The notes beneath the pieces were generated by a model. That model was not told the origin of the DNA. It was given only the letters and a program-made list of their open reading frames with translations, and searched no databases. DNA of 64,000 nt, taken from NCBI GenBank assembly GCA_029215795.1, contig JARDYH010000003.1, positions 69,869,609-69,933,608 on the forward strand. The letters run 5' to 3'. How positions within the stretch are numbered: position 1 is the stretch's first letter; each line of letters opens with the position of its first letter. Made by a program: the position numbers and the translations under genes. This document shows positions 34,171 through 45,719 of the stretch, in pieces. Origin of the DNA: Anniella stebbinsi (Eukaryota; Chordata; Lepidosauria; Squamata; Anniellidae).

Positions 34171-34528
34171 CAGGGTTCACACAACACACTAACCCACCAT
34201 GGGTTATTGTATTGTCTGAATGCAGCACATATTCCACAGGGTTGGCTAATGTGAAGTTTGAAAGTAGTACTTTTTCCACAGGATGGGTTATTGTGTTGTC
34301 TGAATGCAGCACATTTTCAACAGGATGGCTTGTTAACCATGCAGTGTGGCTTATTTTTCTTGAACAAGCCACCTCAAGAACCCATGGCTTGTTGTTGGGT
34401 TCTCCATGGTGGCTAACATGCTACACTGCATGATTAATGACCAACCCTGTGGTTTCATTCAGACAACATGATAACCCATGGTTCATCAACAACCCTCATG
34501 GGTGGGTTAGTGTGTTGTGTGAACCCAG
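34171..34528. mobile_element. palindromic DNA transposon with CAGGGTTCACAC ends
   Basis: Left CAGGGTTCACACAACACAC; inverse of right CTGGGTTCACACAACACAC, then TAACCCACC on both arms. Inside, an about 85-bp unit containing GGGTTATTGTATTGTCTGAA and GCAGCACAT is tandemly repeated. The termini look hAT-like, but the flanking octamers do not match, so the superfamily is tentative. Confidence 0.75.
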
Positions 34529-34556
34529 CATGTAAGCCTGAGGGCAGGGCCTGTCA

Positions 34557-34640
34557 TGCCACTTTTTTGTGAACTGCTCTAAAGCCCTTTTGGCTAAAGG
34601 GTGTGTTATAAATGCTATAAATAAATGCTATAAATAAAAA
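34557..34640 (+). mobile_element. L2-like LINE tail relic
   Basis: GTGAACTGCTCTAAAGCCC...GTGTTATAAATGCTATAAATAAA follows the usual 3' hallmark in diverged form. Confidence 0.5.
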
Positions 34641-35696
34641 CAAATGAATGGATAGTTATGTGCCCAGTGACAAGGATTCCAAGGGAAAAGTTAACATCAT
34701 AGATTGATAACTCAGGTCAATTTATTTATTTATTTTGCTTTCAAATATTCTTTCTACTGTAGGCTTAACAGCTCATAAACTGAAGCCAACTTTCAGCATG
34801 ATCATTTAATTTGTGAAATGTAACCCATAGACTGGGAAAGAAAATACTGTCTATTAATCTTGGCCACAGATGACAATTCTAGATCCAGAAGCTTAATGGT
34901 GTTAAGCTAAATGAAACATAACAAGTCTGTTATCCTAACAGAATACAGCCTTTGTCTCTGAGAGGACTCGGAATGCCCTCTCAGTATAAGCATCTGATCA
35001 TGGAAGAACATAAATGGACAGTTAAACCAAGTAATGTTGCATAACTAAACTGCAGGATTCAAGTGGAGTATAAAACCTGAATATTGTTTTAATCAAAGAT
35101 CTGATAGCCTGTCAGTGCTTCATTATCCTGATCCAGATATGTGTGTGTTATTTTCTGCATACTAATATTTCTGTAGATCCATGTAAGCTTCATCAGTATG
35201 CAGATAGCAGCTTGTGGAGGGACTCCTTATAAGGCTGCAGCACAGTTCCCCTCCCCCCCACCTCCAACAACTTGACACTACCATTCAGGCTGAGCCATTG
35301 ATTTGTTGGTTACACCATACTACATCAGGCAATTAACAACAAACTAAGGCCTTGCCCTCCCATCTTAAAGCATCCTACGTCTCCACCTGTGGTATCACTG
35401 TTGCTACAAGTAGGCATCAGTTTGAGAGTCTAGGGAGGAGCAGGCTGCTGGAAGATCCATGATGAGGCACATGAGGGCTTTGCAGCTTGGATAGCTTCTG
35501 TAGAGTTCTAACTGGTTGTAACTGAAACCTGGAGTAAATTCACTGCCCCACTGTCATAGGAGCCACCAGCCTCCACAGATATGATTGGAGAGGACTGTGC
35601 TGCGCTGCCATCTGATGACGAGCACCTCTTTTGGGGAGCATCCTAGTGCTGTAGTTGTTGCATCCATTTCTAAACATTTGCATCTTTGAAACATTG
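34641..35696. other. non-coding, no recognised feature
   Basis: No named repeat apart from a C-run near 35,252. The minus-strand open frame ending at 35,554 starts inside the neighbouring MITE and has no domain. Confidence 0.45.
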
Positions 35697-36293
35697 GGGG
35701 CTCATCCACACCTGCAGCCCTTCCGAGAGGGAGGAGGGAGGAGTGTGACGTTTCCTGCTTCCGCGATCGTTGCTCATGGGGCACATGCGAGGGAATTTCC
35801 CCACAAGTAAAGGAGAGCCATTGCGGGAGGACGAGTGTCCTGTGGCGGCGCTTCAGATGTGTATCGGCAGAAGTGGGTTGGATTAGACAGATGGGTACAG
35901 CACAGAATATATTTTTTAAATAACTCCTCCGAGATGCGAACAAGCGCAAACACAGAGCAACACCAGGAGGTGGATAGGTACTTTGACAAAATTGTGCTAT
36001 TGCACACCAATATGTTTGTGTAAAGAAGAGACAGTCAGTGATGAAGCACAGCGATGCCCTAGGTTGGCTGTTGGCCGAGCCAGGGACCTGCAAAGTGGTG
36101 GTGGGGGATCCCAGCAGGGAACTTCGGGATTGTAGCAAGAGATGGGGAAAAGCCACTACAAAACCAGTCAGCAATATTCTGGAAAAACTGAGCTGTCATC
36201 CCGAGATCACGGTGGGAGTAGGTGAATGTCACGTGACCCAGTAGGGACAACCACAATATTATTCCGGAATAAATGGCTGGTGTAGATGGCCCC
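35697..36293. mobile_element. non-autonomous DNA transposon, family D copy 4
   Basis: Left end GGGGCTCATCCACACC; inverse of right end GGGGCCATCTACACCA. At about 597 bp it is the longest copy. It contains TTCCTGCTTCCGCGATCG near the left and CCCGAGATCACGG near the right. Open frames of up to 206 residues cross it on the minus strand but have no recognisable domain. Confidence 0.7.
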
Positions 36294-36299
36294 TGAAAG

Positions 36300-36785
36300 A
36301 GGAAGCCCAATTCAAAGTGCTGGTACTAACATTTAAAGCCCTAAACGGCTTGGGGCAAGGTTATCTAAAGGAACGCCTCCTCCCATATGTACCTGCCCGG
36401 ACCCTAAAATCATCTACAGGGATCCTTCTCCATGAGCCCCTGCCATGGATCGCTGTGGCACCCCGGCTGTGGAATGAGCTCCCCAGAGAGGTTCGCCTGG
36501 CGCCTACTTTGCACTCTTTTCGTCGCCAGGTGAAGACCTTTTTATTCTCCCAGTATTTTAACAGTTAAATTAACTCAATTTTAATCCTTGCTGTTTTAAA
36601 TTGGTATTTTAATCTGTATTAATTCCTGCTGCTTGGTTTTATTCTGGTATGTTATTTTGTGTTTTTAGATTGTGGTTTGTTTTATATTTTTAAAATGATT
36701 TCATGGTTTTAATTTTTGTGAACCGCCCAGAGAGCTTCAGTTATAGGGCGGTATAAAAATGCAATAAATAAATATATAAATTTTC
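36300..36785 (+). mobile_element. L2-like LINE 3' end, best preserved
   Basis: The frame 36,317-36,568 (83 codons to its stop) preserves the end of the reverse-transcriptase ORF: FKALNGLGQGYL, LLPYVPAR, AVAPRLWNELPREVRLAP, FRRQVKTFLFS. The 3' UTR ends in GAACCGCCCAGAGAGCTTC...GGGCGGTATAAAAATGCAATAAATAAATA. The domain core (palm, YxDD) is absent, so it cannot act. It lies directly beside the family D element. Confidence 0.88.
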
Positions 36786-38831
36786 ACATCCTCTTTTTTT
36801 TGCATTTTTACTGAATATCAGGGAGATGCAAGTTCCCCCTTACAGCAGAAGCATGAACAGAGCTTATTTCTTCTGTTCCCTCTTCTTGAGATAATATAGT
36901 GTTGGACTGTATGGGCAGAGGACTTCAGAAACTACTGTTTTAGATACTTTAAAAATTGTCTGTGAACTTTCCTATGAAAAAAGTAACTGGTAGGCAAGAC
37001 TGCTTTTCCTAGGCTAGGAAATATGTAGCAAGGTAACCAGGTAGGACTGTTCCTCCCCTTCCTCTAAGAGGTTGAAAAACTTGAATAGTACCATTTAGTG
37101 CATTACAGGCTGAAACAGAGGTAACTGATTCCCACTGATGTGTCAACTGGAGGCCTCCATCTTCCAAAAGCCGCCTCTGTGTGTCAGCGTGTGAAGTTGA
37201 AGTTTCCCAGCTGATGCTGGACTAAAATTTCTTGGAAGCATTTTTGGTGGAGCTGTGCCAAACAACCTTAAAAAATAAATCAGTTACAGTGAAACAGGAC
37301 AACCCTCCAAAGCCCAGAGGTAGGGTGAGTGTTTTGATACATGCATTACTAATTAACTGTGAAAAGTTTTGAACAGGCCCAAAATCTATGTGTAAGTGTG
37401 TGTGCGTGTGTGAAAGTGCGAGAAAGCACTAGCTACCTTTTATATGAAAGGTCATAAAAAAGGTAGAAAAACAATTTAAACCCATGAAGTTAACCGTACC
37501 ACAATTCTGGAATATAACCTTTGTGGGCTGCCCCCCGCCTTTCCTTTTTTATTTTAATTTTTCTTACTTGATGTGATGCTTCATGTCAAAGTCAGTCTTC
37601 CATATCATAACTCATCTGACATAACCTCAGGTGATGCAAAAATTTTATAACACTTGTTTCTCTTTTTTCCCCCCCTCCTCCAATATACTTTTTTTTCCCA
37701 GACAATAATGACTTCAACCTGGAAAAAGGCTTACGGCTCAGTCAAAACTAGCCTAAATCTAACCTTCAGTTTGGAGTCTTGGATAATGAGGTAAAATATG
37801 TATTATTCACTCTACTACCTATGGACTCAAATGACAAAAGAGAGTGAATATTCTAGGCCCAACACATTCTTAGTTTAGGAATCTCAAGAGACATTTTGCA
37901 ACTATGCTATTGCAGCTTGATTTTTGGACAGTGAGGGAGAAATAATGATACTTTTCATGGATTTTAAAAGGTGTTTCTATGGCTTTCTGGCAGCCTTAAA
38001 CAAGTCTTAGCACTGGTAAATAAATGAACTGTTAAGTCACTTTAACATCTAAAAAATAAGCTGCGGGTCCATTATCATCTGGACTCGTTTCATTCTTTCC
38101 TAGTGTCAAATCTCTGGGCTGTAATTTTGAGGCAAGGTGACTTTTCTGTTCAACCTTTTCAAGTAGATCCTTGCAAAACATGGGATGAAAGAAAGTAGTT
38201 TATCTTATTTAAATTAAAAATATAAATAAATACATGAGAGTTCCAGTGGGCCAGGAATGTGGAAGCAATGAGAACGCTGATTAGACAAAACATAAGTGAT
38301 GGGCAAATTCTGTTTGCAGTTGAATTTACTGCAAACACAATGTGACAACCGTGTATGCGAGACTCTAGATTACTAGCCGTCATGGTATCTGGGTGATCTT
38401 CAAATTCCAGCTTAACTATAACTCAGTATTTTGTGATTCTTCTATTTGCAGAAAAAAATCAGCCTATCAAATACACACTCAGCACTCACAGCTGTGGATA
38501 CATGCTGAACTTCCATAATACTATCAAGTTCGGCTGAGGAGAAGGGCCTGGAGCAGGTAATGACCTGCTTCTCATGGCAGAACAGCCCAATTTACCTGTG
38601 GGTGATATCACATTGTGCCAGGAGCCCATGGGTGCCATTTTTGCATGATGCCCATGGGTGCCCAGCTTGCGTTGGCTTGTCATTTCTTGCAAATCAGAGT
38701 TTCAGAGGTTGCTTGAGGGTTAGACAACTCTCAAAGAACCCATGACTTGTTTTAGTAAATCCAGCCACAGTGGGTGTTGTGCCATAAGAACCAGGTCACT
38801 GGTTTGTAAGCACTGCAATGCTGCGCCTGCA
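36786..38831. other. non-coding, no recognised feature
   Basis: Only GT-rich (37,395-37,415) and T/C-rich tracts stand out. No coding frame is supported. Confidence 0.45.
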
Positions 38832-39151
38832 TAGGGTTTCCATCTGGAAAGGAGGACAGGGGGCTCCTTTATTTTTAACAGTTGTATAGAAAGGGAATTT
38901 CAGCAGATGTCATTTGTATGCATGCAGCACCTGGTGAAATTCCCTCTTCATCACAACAGTTAAAGCTGCAGGAACCCTGCCCTCTTTTGTATCTTGTCAC
39001 TCTAGTATAGCTCCCATAGCTCTAACTGTTGTGATGAAGAGGGAATTTCACAGGTGCTGCATGCATGCAAATGACACCTGCTGAAAGTCCCTTTTCTATG
39101 CAACTGTTAAAGATACAGGAGCCCTGTCCTCCTTTTCATATGGTCACCCTA
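38832..39151. mobile_element. palindromic hAT MITE, family A copy 2
   Basis: 320 bp, starting TAGGGTTTCCATCTGG and ending CATATGGTCACCCTA. The flanking octamers CGCCTGCA (38,824-38,831) and TGCCTGCT (39,152-39,159) agree at 6 of 8 positions. The arms pair along almost the whole length around a centre near 38,992. Confidence 0.88.
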
Positions 39152-39164
39152 TGCCTGCTTAGAG

Positions 39165-39625
39165 TTAGGGTTGGGACCACAATACCTGACGGAACACCTC
39201 TCCCGACATGAACCTACCCGTACACTATGTTCAACATCTAAGGTCCTCCTGTGGGTGCCTACTACGAAGAAACTCAGAGGACGGCAACAAGGGAGAGGGC
39301 CTTCTCTTTGGTGGCCTCCCAATTATGGAATGATCTCCCCGATGAGGCCCGCCTGGCACCAACACTGTTAGCTTTTTGGCGCCAGGTCAAAACTTTTCTT
39401 TTCTCCCAGGCATTTTAACAGCTTAAGTTGAGATTTTTAGCTGAATTTTTGACCAGGCTTAAAAGTTTAAAATGTTTTAAATTTCAGCTGTTTTATGTTT
39501 TATGGTTTTAAATTTTGTATATTGACTTTTTAATGTTCAATGTTTTAATTTTTGTAAACCGCCCAGAGAGCTTCGGCTATGGGGCGGTATATAAATGTAA
39601 TAAATAAATAATAAATAAATATATA
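39165..39625 (+). mobile_element. L2-like LINE 3' end
   Basis: Contains the reverse-transcriptase tail in broken frame (RAFSLVASQLWNDLPDEARL, FWRQVKTFLFSQAF), then the 3' UTR and GTAAACCGCCCAGAGAGCTT...GGGGCGGTATATAAATGTAATAAATAAATA. Confidence 0.87.
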
Positions 39626-40860
39626 GACATCTCTAAATGTCTGACAGATGTGAATCAGTGTCATCACTGACATGTGCAACCATTTTAAGACCTTTGCAGC
39701 CATGCAGTCTCACAGTACTGGGTGGACCCATCTCTTCACCCCACTCCTTCTCAGTTATCACTCTGCAGCCTGCAAGTGCAGGCAAGCCTGGAACCAACAC
39801 CTGCCATGGGTGGGTAAATGTTGGTCCCAGAACAAAAATACTTCCAAAAAATTGCTCTGTACTTCATAGAACTGCAGCACCCTAACATGTATATCAAAGG
39901 CAGGGCCTAGAGGCATTGAGGAAAAGGAAGATGATGACAGCAGAAGCAGAAGTGGTTGACCAGCAATGGAGAGGAAGTGCCTTCATTTGTGCTACTCTGG
40001 ATAGGTGGTGATAGCAGCCAGAAGCAAGCTGGGGGACCGGACGTAGTACCGGCGATGGTGTTTCTTTTCCATTGCTGGTCATTCTCTGCTGCTTGTGCAG
40101 GCAACAACTTGGAGGCATCACTGCCTGTGCTACTCTGGGTGGGTGGGAAAGCAGAAGCAGCCGTGAAAAAAAGCAAGCAGCTAGCACACAAAATTATGCA
40201 CGGTACAGAGAAAGTGGATAGGGAGACATTCCCACCCCTCTCCCGTTATGCGAAAACCCGGGGTCATCCCATGAGGCTGATTAGTAGGAAATTCAGGATA
40301 GATAAAAGGATGGATTTCTTCACACCGCACATAAACTATGGCATTCACTTCCCCATTGCTACATGCATATGCACACACGGACATGCACGCACACACTGTT
40401 ATAAGCCCACTGTCCGTTAGAGGGATTTTATCAGATCAAGGGTCTAGACATTGTGGATATAGGATCAAGGGTCTTGACAGTTGCCACCATGCTTCTTTTC
40501 TACTACCATTTGAACCTACTCTCGTCTGCCTTACCTACTCTCATCTCTTCCAACTATGCCAACTTCCCCTGGAACTCCCTAATACAACCCACCTTCACTT
40601 ATTTGCTCCCTCTCCTTTGCTAAAAGGTAGTCACCATACCAGTCCTTGGCCAGCTTGTCTTTTGTCACATCAGCCACCTCTAAGTTGATTCAGAAATGGT
40701 TGGAGCCAGATAGCACGCCTCACCCAGCATAGCGAGTGCAGCATAGCTCACTCTTACACCGGACTTGGCAAAATGATTCGCTGGACTGAGACGGCAACTA
40801 TACCTGTGATGTGGTCTGGCAGCAATCATTGTGGGAACAGTAGTTCTCTGCATCTAACCC
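39626..40860. other. non-coding, no recognised gene
   Basis: Holds two weakly inverted, related pieces (39,930-40,030 and 40,050-40,160) sharing GACCAGCAATGGA/TCCATTGCTGGTC and TGCTACTCTGG. Possibly an old fold-back element. Otherwise nothing recognised. Confidence 0.4.
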
Positions 40861-40865
40861 TTGAT

Positions 40866-40934
40866 TGTCTGGCAACCATTGATACGTGTACCACCACCGT
40901 GGGCAACCATTGATACATGTACCACCACCGTGGC
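40866..40934. repeat. 33-bp tandem duplication
   Basis: GGCAACCATTGATAC(G/A)TGTACCACCACCGTG occurs twice in direct succession with one substitution. A recent local duplication. Confidence 0.9.
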
Positions 40935-41445
40935 CTGACACAGGATTAAAAGAGCAATATAAAGCATTACGTTTTCCCACTAAATTTGTCATCCAGCAAA
41001 TTGCGTCCCGCCAAGCCACCAAAACACACCTCACCATGGTTTTAGCACTAACCAGAATCAGATAACAATATTGTTCAGGATCAGACAACAACAAAGAGTT
41101 ATATTATAAATGCCAAGGTATTCTTACACCCTGTTGGATGTACAATACATTTGCTCTGATAAAGGTAAACACGTATCCTTTTTACAGGAGGGAGCAAGAG
41201 AATTGCCATTCAAAGCCAGGAGCTTGTGACTGCTTTGAATAAATGTAAATAGATGCTTGTGATTCTGCCAGAAAGATAACTGTGAAAGCACCCATGAAAA
41301 TAATGTCACCTATGGTGGCTTGTTCTACTGCCCATCAATACCTGCAGAACTTAACACGGCCAGTTTGAAAAGGTTGGCTTTACATGGCTATGGTGATCCC
41401 TTTGGTGAAAGGTACTATTACTGTAGTTATCCTCTGCATTGCGTG

Positions 41446-41462
41446 TTTTTTTTTTAAAAAAA
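41446..41462. repeat. T10A7 homopolymer junction
   Basis: A T run directly followed by an A run. Five similar junctions occur elsewhere in the window. Confidence 0.9.
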
Positions 41463-41952
41463 CATGCCTTTAGGGGTTGTAGGGTCCTTGCTGTGATTTA
41501 CATAACTTGCTGTCAGCTGGCATGGCAGACACCAATTATTGGGAGTTTTGGAACGGTGCTACCTGTAGCTCTCAGTGGAAGCCATGTTTCTGTTGTATTA
41601 AATCTGTACAGAAATGACAGTGGGGAGAAAAGGAGAAAAATAAATGGTGCTGTGAATGTTACAAGTAAACCTTTGGGAACAACAATGTAAGTAGGAGAAT
41701 GATACAGATAATGCAGTCTTGCTTAGCGTTGCGCAGAATAGCCAAAATTGGAAAATGGGGAGGGGGGAGGGGAATTACAAAGCAGGGAAGCTGCCTTCAG
41801 CAGTGCTGGTGACGTCTACTTGCCAGGTAATTCCCAAGAAAGCTAAAATGCATGTTACAATTTAGCTTAGTGTGGAAAAATAGATCCGCCTGGACGAGTG
41901 AAGTAATACATTGACAAAGCAGTTATACATTGTAGGAGGCATGCTGTATGAG

Positions 41953-42396
41953 TAGGGATGCTGAAGAAATTTGAGACGGACTAAAATGAGTTCAGATTTC
42001 TAAGAATCTGACCAGCGGAATTGGTTGCAGACCAACTTTGGATTTATTTATTTTTTACTTTCTCCAAATTTACTCAAATTTATTTATAGTAAAATATGCA
42101 AGTTTCTGCTGAGACTGGAAAACATACACGGGGAACGGTTGAGTGGAATGAGAATAGTATGCTAAATGTTACATATTAATGTAAACTATGTAAATTATTG
42201 TGAAGCCTCTTATGGAAGTATTTGCATATTTTCCACATAACAGATTTTAAAAAACCGAATTCATCTGTGAATGGACTCTGGAATGAATGAAACCATACTA
42301 TGCTGGTCTTATGACCGTAATAAATATTTGATTGATTGAACCATACAATCCAGAAAACACACACAGGACGGATTTCACAAAATCCGGACATCTCTA
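41953..42396. mobile_element. hAT-type MITE with 7/8 TSD
   Basis: Left end TAGGGATGCTGAAGAAATTT; inverse of right end TAGAGATGTCCGGATTTTG. Flanking octamers are TGTATGAG (41,945-41,952) and AGTATGAG (42,397-42,404). Relatives start at 23,281 and 28,991. Subterminal sequence on both sides carries CGGA/TCCG words. No transposase. Confidence 0.75.
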
Positions 42397-43107
42397 AGTA
42401 TGAGTTCAATAATTGCTTAGCATGCAACAGTATGAAGCCAAATGAGGAACAGGACAGAAAGTAATTTCATGTATGGAAATCTTAGAAAAAAAGATCAGTG
42501 TTCCTAACAATTCAATATTTTAGGCTTGATCCTGGATCTGCGCTCTACAAATCTTCGCAGCAGCCACACCTTTTGAAGTCCGCTTACGTCTCTGTCCTTC
42601 TCATTTCATTCCATGGAACCACAAGATATAGTGACTGCTAAATGCTTCCTCCCTTTCCTGAACTAGGAGGCTGTTTCCAGCAACCTGTATTTCATATGAA
42701 AATCTGAACATGCTTCAGGTCTGATGATCATTCCTGTGAGTGACATTCATTGCTTACATGGTGACTTCGTCTCCTCAGTTTAAGAACATAAGAAGAGATG
42801 TGCTGAATCAGACCAAAGGATTATCTAGTTCAGTATTCTGTTCTTGTTGCACAGAAAATATACATTTCACTATCAGAAGATGTAGTGTGGCCACCAACTT
42901 GAATAGCTTTCAAGGGGGATAAGACACATTCATAGAGGATAAGGCTATCCGTGCCTACTAATAGTTTGGCTGTCAGTGGTTATTGATAGTTTTCTGGAAG
43001 GCAAAATATTAGATGTACAATGAGCCAGGCCCTATTCTCATTTCTGAGTTGCTAATAGCCTCACGCAATTTCTGGGGATCTATGCCAGTTGCTGTGGAGC
43101 ACAAGCG
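42397..43107. other. non-coding with a reptile interspersed-repeat fragment
   Basis: 42,780-42,900 contains GAACATAAGAAGAGATGTGC, then AATCAGACCAAAGGATTATC and CAGTATTCTGTTC. This layout is known from a widespread reptilian retroelement tail (family not assigned). Nothing else recognised. Confidence 0.5.
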
Positions 43108-43177
43108 GGAGGACACACACCATATACAGTTTTCAAACCGTTTTCAAAGTGTCATATCCTGGTGTAGATCTGGCCCT
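43108..43177. mobile_element. family F MITE, right half
   Basis: Contains ACCATATACAGTTTTCAAAC and ends GGTGTAGATCTGGCCCT, a clean copy of the family terminus. Confidence 0.6.
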
Positions 43178-44578
43178 AGTTACGTTTTACAGTTTACATG
43201 TTTTCGCCTGGCTTCTCCCACAGTTCTTTTCTGAAGTCTCCATTCAATTTAATTTTACAGAAGCTCCATTGCATTGGCCACATTATCTGGAACCCTTTTC
43301 CTCAGAGCAAGAGCTAATTTTCTATAGAAAAACAAAGTTGTCACTGACCTTGGAGAAACCTGAAGGAATGTATTCCCACCTTCCCCCACCCCCCAATTCC
43401 ATGTTTATGAACCAGGCCTGGTGAGCTTTGCAGTCTAACAAAACCAGAAGCAAATAATTTTATAGAGTGTTTTTGCATGCATTATTAAGATTCAAGCCTT
43501 GATTCCCCCCCCCCCATTATAAATAGTGTCTCAAAGACCTGTGATATCCACTTTGTTAAGTGTTGGGTTCAAGAGATTAAGGGCAATGGCTGGCATATAG
43601 TTCACTTTTATTTCCATCTCACTGCAACCTCACATCGCTATACATCTGTTTTGTTGATTCAGAAGAGCACTTGAGCTGCTTTACAGTTGATTTTGACAAG
43701 TGCTACAATTTGATATGGGTAGATAATTCTTGCTGAGATGATTTCAAAGTACAGAAATTATAATTTTGAGTAGATATTACCTTTTTTATGATCAGAAATT
43801 TCATGTAATATACTGTGCACTTAAGCATTTTAATCACATTTTTCTCCCTTTTTTATAAACTATTACATTCTTTTCATCTCATTGAGCAAAGTGTCACAAA
43901 TTAAAATATTGTTCTAAATATATCTTGTGGTTTGTTTTTTTTACCCCTGCTTGGTGAAGAAGAACATTTAGAGAAGAACAAAAAAAAATAACATTAAAAA
44001 TATTCGTTCCTAACCTTCTTTTCCAAACTATTTGGTTTGGGATTTAATTAAACAGTAAGGCATGACAGACTGTACAGGAGGGCTCATTAATGCACACCTT
44101 GGGTGCATTTCAGCTCCTGCTTCTTGCACAGCTGAGGTGTGGATTAATCAGCACTACCCCTTGGCCCAGAGCATTTATTGTGATTATAAAATGACCACTT
44201 GGAAAAAAAATAAAACAAAATGTTCTAACGCCAGGAAAGATCATCCATCATGCCTGATGATTAGAAGTTAAGAGCAACATTTTTTTTAAAAAAATGATGT
44301 TCATGTTTTATGCAGTGTTGCAAACAGTGTTTTCTTCCTGTTCAGAAGAACTTCATGATTTTTCTAAAGATCTTTTTTGTTCAGTAGAAAATAGACTTGA
44401 AGGTGTGGCATGACAACAACTACTAATGGTCAAAAGTAAATGTGATGAGACTGGGAAAAGCTGTGTATGTTTAATTGCAAGTCTGCCCCATTTATGTAAA
44501 AAGTTGGCAATCAGATTCCTAATAAAGAAATTATATCAGAAGGAGAAAGAGAATCAAAAGGTGTAGTCAAGTGAAAGG
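43178..44578. other. non-coding, partly possible conserved element
   Basis: C-run at 43,506-43,515. 44,060-44,215 is repeat-free and contains TTAATGCACACC, GATTAATCAGCAC and TTATTGTGATTATAAAATGA, homeodomain-site-like. No supported gene. Confidence 0.35.
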
Positions 44579-44867
44579 AGTAAAATGAGGGATGTGCATG
44601 GCCAAAATTATCGTATCGTATCTTTATCGGAAATTCTGACATAAAAAATTTCGGGTCCTATCATATTGGGAGTACCCGGATTTGATTGGATCTGAAATCC
44701 TATAAATATCGGGAGTTCCGATACGATAACAGTGTTTTTCCCCATAGGTTTGCATTTGGGGGAAATAAAGCTTTCCCCAAATGCAAGTCTACGGGAAAAA
44801 ACAATGGGCCGGCACTCCCTCCCTCCCCCCGCTCATGCTCCTTACCCGCTGCCGCCGCTGACACCCC

Positions 44868-44990
44868 GTACTATTGCTAAACAGGCTTTCCAGCCTGTTC
44901 ATCAGTACAGAGAAACGCTGAGTGATGTCATCACCACTCGGCGTGTTCCTGTACTGACGAACAGGCTGGAAAGCCTGTTTAGCAGTACTA
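44868..44990. repeat. cruciform-forming inverted repeat 1
   Basis: Arms of about 50 bp (ACAGGCTTTCCAGCCTGTTC facing its inverse) around the exact palindrome GTGATG-T-CATCAC at 44,922-44,934. Each arm also contains a small self-complementary stem, AGGCTTTCCAGCCT. Confidence 0.93.
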
Positions 44991-45099
44991 TGGGGCGGGG
45001 GCAGTGGGGAAGGCCCAGGTAAGGAGTGCAAGGGGGGAGGAGGGGTCCCCCTTACCTGGGCCTTCTCCGCCACCTTCTGCCGCACATCCACTGCTCCAA

Positions 45100-45224
45100 A
45101 CTACTGAGAACTAGGCTTTGCAGCCTAGTTCTCAGTAGAGCTACAACTCTCCGGGTGATGTCATCACCCGGCGCATCGTCGCTCTACTGAGGACTAGACT
45201 GCAAAGCCTAGTTCTCAGTAGTCC
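45100..45224. repeat. cruciform-forming inverted repeat 2
   Basis: Arms ACTACTGAGAACTAGGCTTT and the inverse, around CCGGGTGATG-T-CATCACCCGG at 45,151-45,171. The design is the same as inverted repeat 1, with a sub-stem AGGCTTTGCAGCCT in each arm. Confidence 0.93.
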
Positions 45225-45535
45225 AGAGCAGCGGACGGCGGCGGACAAGGCCCACGTAAGGAGCATGAGCGGGGAGGGGGAGGGAGGGAGGGAGGGAGGG
45301 CCGGCCCTAAATTGGCAGTCCGATAATGCGATATGTCCGATCAACATATGGATTTCAGATCCGATCAGATAGGGCCTCCAAGAATGTTTATCATTATCAT
45401 TAATCAGATGTCCAATAACAACCTTATCTGTTCATTATCGGACATCAGAACGATACAATACACATCCCTAAGTCAAACCCTCCCCAGATTCTGCTTTCTC
45501 TGCCCAGCTCTCTCTTAGTATCCAATCTAACTCCG

Positions 45536-45543
45536 CTATATAT
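45536..45543. repeat. 8-bp target-site duplication, left copy
   Basis: CTATATAT, repeated exactly at 48,395-48,402. Confidence 0.9.
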
Positions 45544-45719
45544 TAGGGATGTGCACTGACCCCCCGGATCGGATCGGATAGCGGATCGGAATCGGACCTG
45601 GGGGGTCGGATCGGATCGGATCGGAGGCTGGTCGGATCGGATCGGACCAGATGTCCGATCCGGATCGGACGCCATTTTGAATGCTTTTTCCCATAGCCAA
45701 GTATTGTTTTACAAAAACG

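Larger units (their letters stand above)
44587..45470. mobile_element. hAT-type element with ATCG subterminal repeats and twin cruciforms
   Basis: 884 bp. Left end GAGGGATGTGCATGG; inverse of right end TAGGGATGTGTATTG. Flanking octamers AGTAAAAT and AGTCAAAC agree at 6 of 8. Both subterminal regions repeat TATCG-type words. The GC-rich interior holds two large hairpins (44,868-44,990 and 45,100-45,224). No transposase; frames of up to 103 residues are compositional. Confidence 0.78.

Noticed and set aside
35554..36174. 206-codon minus-strand open frame, the longest in the window
   Set aside because: It lies mostly in family D MITE copy 4, shows no recognisable domain, has frames open on the other strand, and is not echoed by the other family copies.
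35697..36293. TGAAA target-site duplication for family D copy 4
   Set aside because: The match requires an offset of several bases from the left tip, so I do not count it.
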